From Armatimonadota bacterium (lineage in GTDB: Bacteria; Armatimonadota; UBA5829): a DNA stretch of 6,568 nt. A program made the position numbers and the translations under genes. Within the stretch, counting starts at the first letter, position 1. Each line of letters begins with the position of its first letter. Under the pieces are notes generated by a model. It saw only the letters and a list, made by a program, of their open reading frames with translations. It was not told the DNA's origin and did no database searches. The stretch is from assembly GCA_023474015.1 (NCBI GenBank), contig JAMCYN010000054.1:1-6568 (forward strand), read 5' to 3'. Of this stretch, positions 4,446 to 6,568 are shown in pieces.

Positions 4446-6218
4446 TCAAAATGCCGGCCGAGCCGCCTGGGCGAACATTTCTTTAGCGGCGGGCTCCAGC
4501 AATTGGAGGTCGGCGGGGTCATCGGCGTCCACTATCATTCGCCACACACCCGCCTCGGTGCGGGACCCTCGCAGGAACACGAACGCCTTTCGCTCGGGAC
4601 TCTTCAACAGGACTCGCCAACCGCCGCTCTCGTCGCCGGTCCGCTCGGCGACCTGTTCCGTGCCCTCGAAGTTCTGGAACTCGAAGCCTTCGAACCGGGT
4701 CGCAAACCTTGACCACAAGTTTTCCGCGAAGTACGCCTCCACCCGCTCCTTGAACTCGCCGTGCGGGATAGGCGGCGCGGAGAACCGCAAGAAGACGTTG
4801 GGATTCGTGGGCACCGACGCTACCAGCTCTTCCAGGCTCAATGCATGAGCCGCATCCGGAGATATTCCGTTGATTCTCGAAGCAATCCGAACCCATTCCC
4901 GCGCCACCTGCGGCTGAGATTCGCCGAGGGCCGCCGACAGCGCAGCTTGCAGGCCGTCGCGGCAGGTGCTGGTTTCGAATATGGTCCCTCCATTCGCGCC
5001 CTCGACGCCCACCGGCACGTCATATCCCGCCGCGCGAAGAGAGTGCATCTTAGTGACGACGTTGATCTCGCCGGTCTCCACGTGGAACACCTCGGCCCCA
5101 AACGCGGCGGCGACCCTCTCGCACGCAAGGGAGGTCGCGTCGGAGATCACCACGGCCAGGTTCCCGTGAACATCGCCGTGCAGTCCTTCGACTGGGCTCA
5201 GGACAAGCCTCCGGCGGGCAAGCGCCAGCGCGACATTGAACGCCGCCACCTTCTGAGGCGCGATTATTGCCGACTCGTCATGACCCGGCAGCACCAGATT
5301 GCCCCGGTCGGCATCGTAGTCGAAGGCGACCCCAAAGTGCGCCCTCTCCCTTGCCGCCGCCCGTGCGACTCTGAGCAGCATGTGCCGCCCACTGGCGGGG
5401 TCTATGCCATCGGTATCTATCCCATGCTCGGGGTAGCCCAGTTCCGCGTTGACTTCTATGACTCTCACGCCGAAGTGCTCCAACACTCTGGCGTCAATTC
5501 CGCAGCCCGCACCACCGTTGGGGTCAAGCAGGGCCGGACCGAGAGTCAGAGGCTTGAGGCAATGCGGGGCAATTCCCCAGTCTTGACCGATCACATCCAG
5601 ATAGGCCCGCTCGGCCTGTATCCTGTCGGATTCGTTATCGGGATGCGAAAGAGCTTCTTCCAGGGCGACCGAGGATATTACGTCGATATGTTTCCTGAAC
5701 TCCGCGAAGCCCTCGCGAGGCAGCACCTCCACATCGGATATGACTCGCCCCATAACCCAAGCCGACAGCAGCGCCCCCGGCGGCGCGGCGTGTGGATCAT
5801 CCGATGAGTGCGCGCCGGTCAGGAACTTGAAACCGTTGTGATCGAGGGGGTTGTGGCTGGCGGTGACCATCACCCCGCCGTCAGCCCCAAGCGAGCGCAC
5901 GGCGGTCTCGGCCAGAGGAGTCGTAATGATGCCCAGGTCTACGATGCGCAGCCAGCAGCCGTTTGATGATGCTCCAGCAAGGAACCCCTTGACCAAAGCC
6001 GCGCCGAGCGCCGAGCCGGTGGGCCGGGGGTCGCGTCCGAGAAGCAGACTTGCCGTCTCTCGACTGGCGATCTCTCGGGCGTAGCAGTAGCCGTAAGCCC
6101 AGGCGAGCATCTGGTGCGCGTCGGATATCTCAGGGCCATGCCCGAAGATAGTCCGCACTCCCGAAAACGACTGCACCAGCCCCGAGTCCCTCAGGGCACT
6201 AGCGAGAAGATTTGACAA
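4446..6218 (-). CDS. Phosphoglucomutase/phosphomannomutase family protein
   Basis: This is an alpha-D-phosphohexomutase, an enzyme family that moves phosphate between C6 and C1 of hexoses to feed sugar-nucleotide, glycan and polysaccharide synthesis in the cytoplasm. All four active-site loops are visible. The phosphoserine loop is TASHNP (residues 119-124, Ser121) followed by DHNGFKF. The metal loop is DYDADR (300-305), a variant of the usual DGDxDR. The sugar-binding loop is GVEGANGGTIF (404-414), followed by RDGL. The phosphate-binding loop is RGSRTEAG (550-557). At 590 residues it is longer than the usual 450-470. The extra length lies partly before the metal loop, partly near 338-353 (see the repeat at 5183-5207), and in the C-terminal domain. 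The start is a TTG at 6218, 12 bp after the stop of the upstream gene with GAGGG between, so it is probably co-transcribed with that gene. Substrate choice between glucose and mannose phosphates cannot be decided here. Confidence 0.93.
   Translation of the reverse strand: MSNLLASALRDSGLVQSFSGVRTIFGHGPEISDAHQMLAWAYGYCYAREIASRETASLLLGRDPRPTGSALGAALVKGFLAGASSNGCWLRIVDLGIITTPLAETAVRSLGADGGVMVTASHNPLDHNGFKFLTGAHSSDDPHAAPPGALLSAWVMGRVISDVEVLPREGFAEFRKHIDVISSVALEEALSHPDNESDRIQAERAYLDVIGQDWGIAPHCLKPLTLGPALLDPNGGAGCGIDARVLEHFGVRVIEVNAELGYPEHGIDTDGIDPASGRHMLLRVARAAARERAHFGVAFDYDADRGNLVLPGHDESAIIAPQKVAAFNVALALARRRLVLSPVEGLHGDVHGNLAVVISDATSLACERVAAAFGAEVFHVETGEINVVTKMHSLRAAGYDVPVGVEGANGGTIFETSTCRDGLQAALSAALGESQPQVAREWVRIASRINGISPDAAHALSLEELVASVPTNPNVFLRFSAPPIPHGEFKERVEAYFAENLWSRFATRFEGFEFQNFEGTEQVAERTGDESGGWRVLLKSPERKAFVFLRGSRTEAGVWRMIVDADDPADLQLLEPAAKEMFAQAARPAF
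5183..5207. repeat. Dispersed-type short repeat inside the mutase gene
   Basis: The sequence GTCCTTCGACTGGGCTCAGG with following ACAAG has short inverted ends (GTCCT/AGGAC). It closely resembles a short repeat (CTTCGAC...GCTCAGGACAAG) that I recall as scattered through many environmental bacterial genomes. On the minus strand it encodes LVLSPVEG (residues 338-345), between the helix ending ALARRR and the strand LAVVISDATS. Related mutases usually have a short turn there, so the repeat seems to have entered in frame. Confidence 0.5.
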
Positions 6219-6230
6219 GCCCTAACCCTC

Positions 6231-6568
6231 TCAGTTCTTCGCCCCTCCCGCTGTCGCGGTCAGCGTGAACTTCGCCAGATACGGCTCCTTCTCCACTGTA
6301 AGCTCAGCCGACACCTTCACATGCTCAGGCAACGCCGCGCCCGGCACCGGTGGAGTCAGGTCAACTCCCTGCCTGAATGTCTTGCCACTTGCCAGAGCAA
6401 TGGATTTGAGCGATTTCGTATCCGCTTTCCACCCCTTGGGGAGCCTCAAACCGACAACTCCCCTCACCGGCAAATCACAGCTATTGGTGATCGCGACTAT
6501 GATCCTCTGCTTGCCTTTCGCCGTCGTGTAGGCCGCCGTCAAATCGACCGGCGTCATGGCCACGACCG
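6231..6568 (-). CDS. C-terminal Ig-like part of a larger protein, start outside the window
   Basis: The frame is open to the window edge and ends at a TGA (6231-6233), giving at least 112 residues. A GTG at 6563 and an ATG at 6557 exist, but neither has a visible ribosome binding site, and the fold starts mid-strand, so this is most likely the end of a longer protein. The sequence alternates strands typical of an Ig-like domain: RIIVAITNSCDLPVRGVVGL, LPKGWKAD, then a SGKTF turn, VDLTPP, and a closing strand LAKFTLTAT. This layout resembles the NEW3/NPCBM-associated domains found at the ends of secreted glycoside hydrolases and other exported proteins. The family is inferred by eye. Only 12 bp separate it from the mutase, which indicates an operon. 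Confidence 0.75.
   Translation of the reverse strand, partial: VVAMTPVDLTAAYTTAKGKQRIIVAITNSCDLPVRGVVGLRLPKGWKADTKSLKSIALASGKTFRQGVDLTPPVPGAALPEHVKVSAELTVEKEPYLAKFTLTATAGGAKN

Noticed and set aside
4761..5807. 348-residue plus-strand reading frame opposite the mutase
   Set aside because: The minus strand here encodes conserved mutase motifs. The plus frame is an Arg/His-rich shadow with no ribosome binding site.
1..6568. CRISPR array, tRNA, rRNA, transposase or phage gene
   Set aside because: No regularly spaced direct repeats, cloverleaf-like sequences, rRNA-like stretches or transposase motifs were seen on either strand.

Overview
The window looks like a chromosomal segment of an environmental, diderm (Gram-negative-type) bacterium, moderately GC-rich by eye. 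Two things suggest this. One gene ends in a PEP-CTERM surface-sorting tail, and another encodes a secreted protein ending in amphipathic strands and a terminal Phe, as outer-membrane proteins do. PEP-CTERM tails of the 'PEPSS...ALLGGL...FRRR' kind are common in Armatimonadota, Planctomycetota and Verrucomicrobiota. An Armatimonadota-like host is my guess, not something the sequence proves.

Layout, left to right. (1) 1-83: possible 5' end of a minus-strand gene leaving the window. (2) 84-476: no convincing gene. It holds an 11-bp GC-rich hairpin (226-261) and a roughly 135-bp long-palindrome, MITE-like element (329-463). (3) 477-1546, minus: a secreted formylglycine-generating-enzyme/SUMF1-fold protein with a PEP-CTERM tail, broken by one missing base near 876-878. 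It has a clear ribosome binding site, a sigma70-type promoter (1652-1681), and an 18-bp near-repeat on either side of that promoter, 84 bp apart. (4) 1817-2866, minus: a secreted Arg/Asp-rich protein of unknown function, ending in a strong intrinsic terminator (1717-1750). (5) 3070-3954, plus, divergent from the previous gene: a secreted protein with a 14-Thr run, a charged segment and a probable beta-barrel C-terminus. (6) 3980-4035: a 22-bp inverted repeat between convergent genes. (7) 4044-4334, minus: a 96-aa unknown protein. (8) 4446-6218, minus: a 590-aa phosphoglucomutase/phosphomannomutase-family enzyme that seems to carry a dispersed repeat inserted in frame. (9) 6231-6568, minus: the C-terminal Ig-like end of a protein whose start lies beyond the window, 12 bp from the mutase start.

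The 6231 gene, the mutase and perhaps the 96-aa gene form a minus-strand transcription unit. The mutase would supply sugar phosphates for polysaccharide or glycan synthesis. The three secreted proteins in the middle point to cell-envelope work, and PEP-CTERM proteins are generally linked to exopolysaccharide, so an envelope theme fits the segment. No CRISPR array, tRNA, rRNA, transposase or phage gene is visible. The most interesting material is the repeats and regulatory structure (the MITE-like palindrome, the in-frame repeat in an enzyme gene and the promoter-flanking repeat pair), together with two divergent, low-complexity secreted proteins of unknown function.
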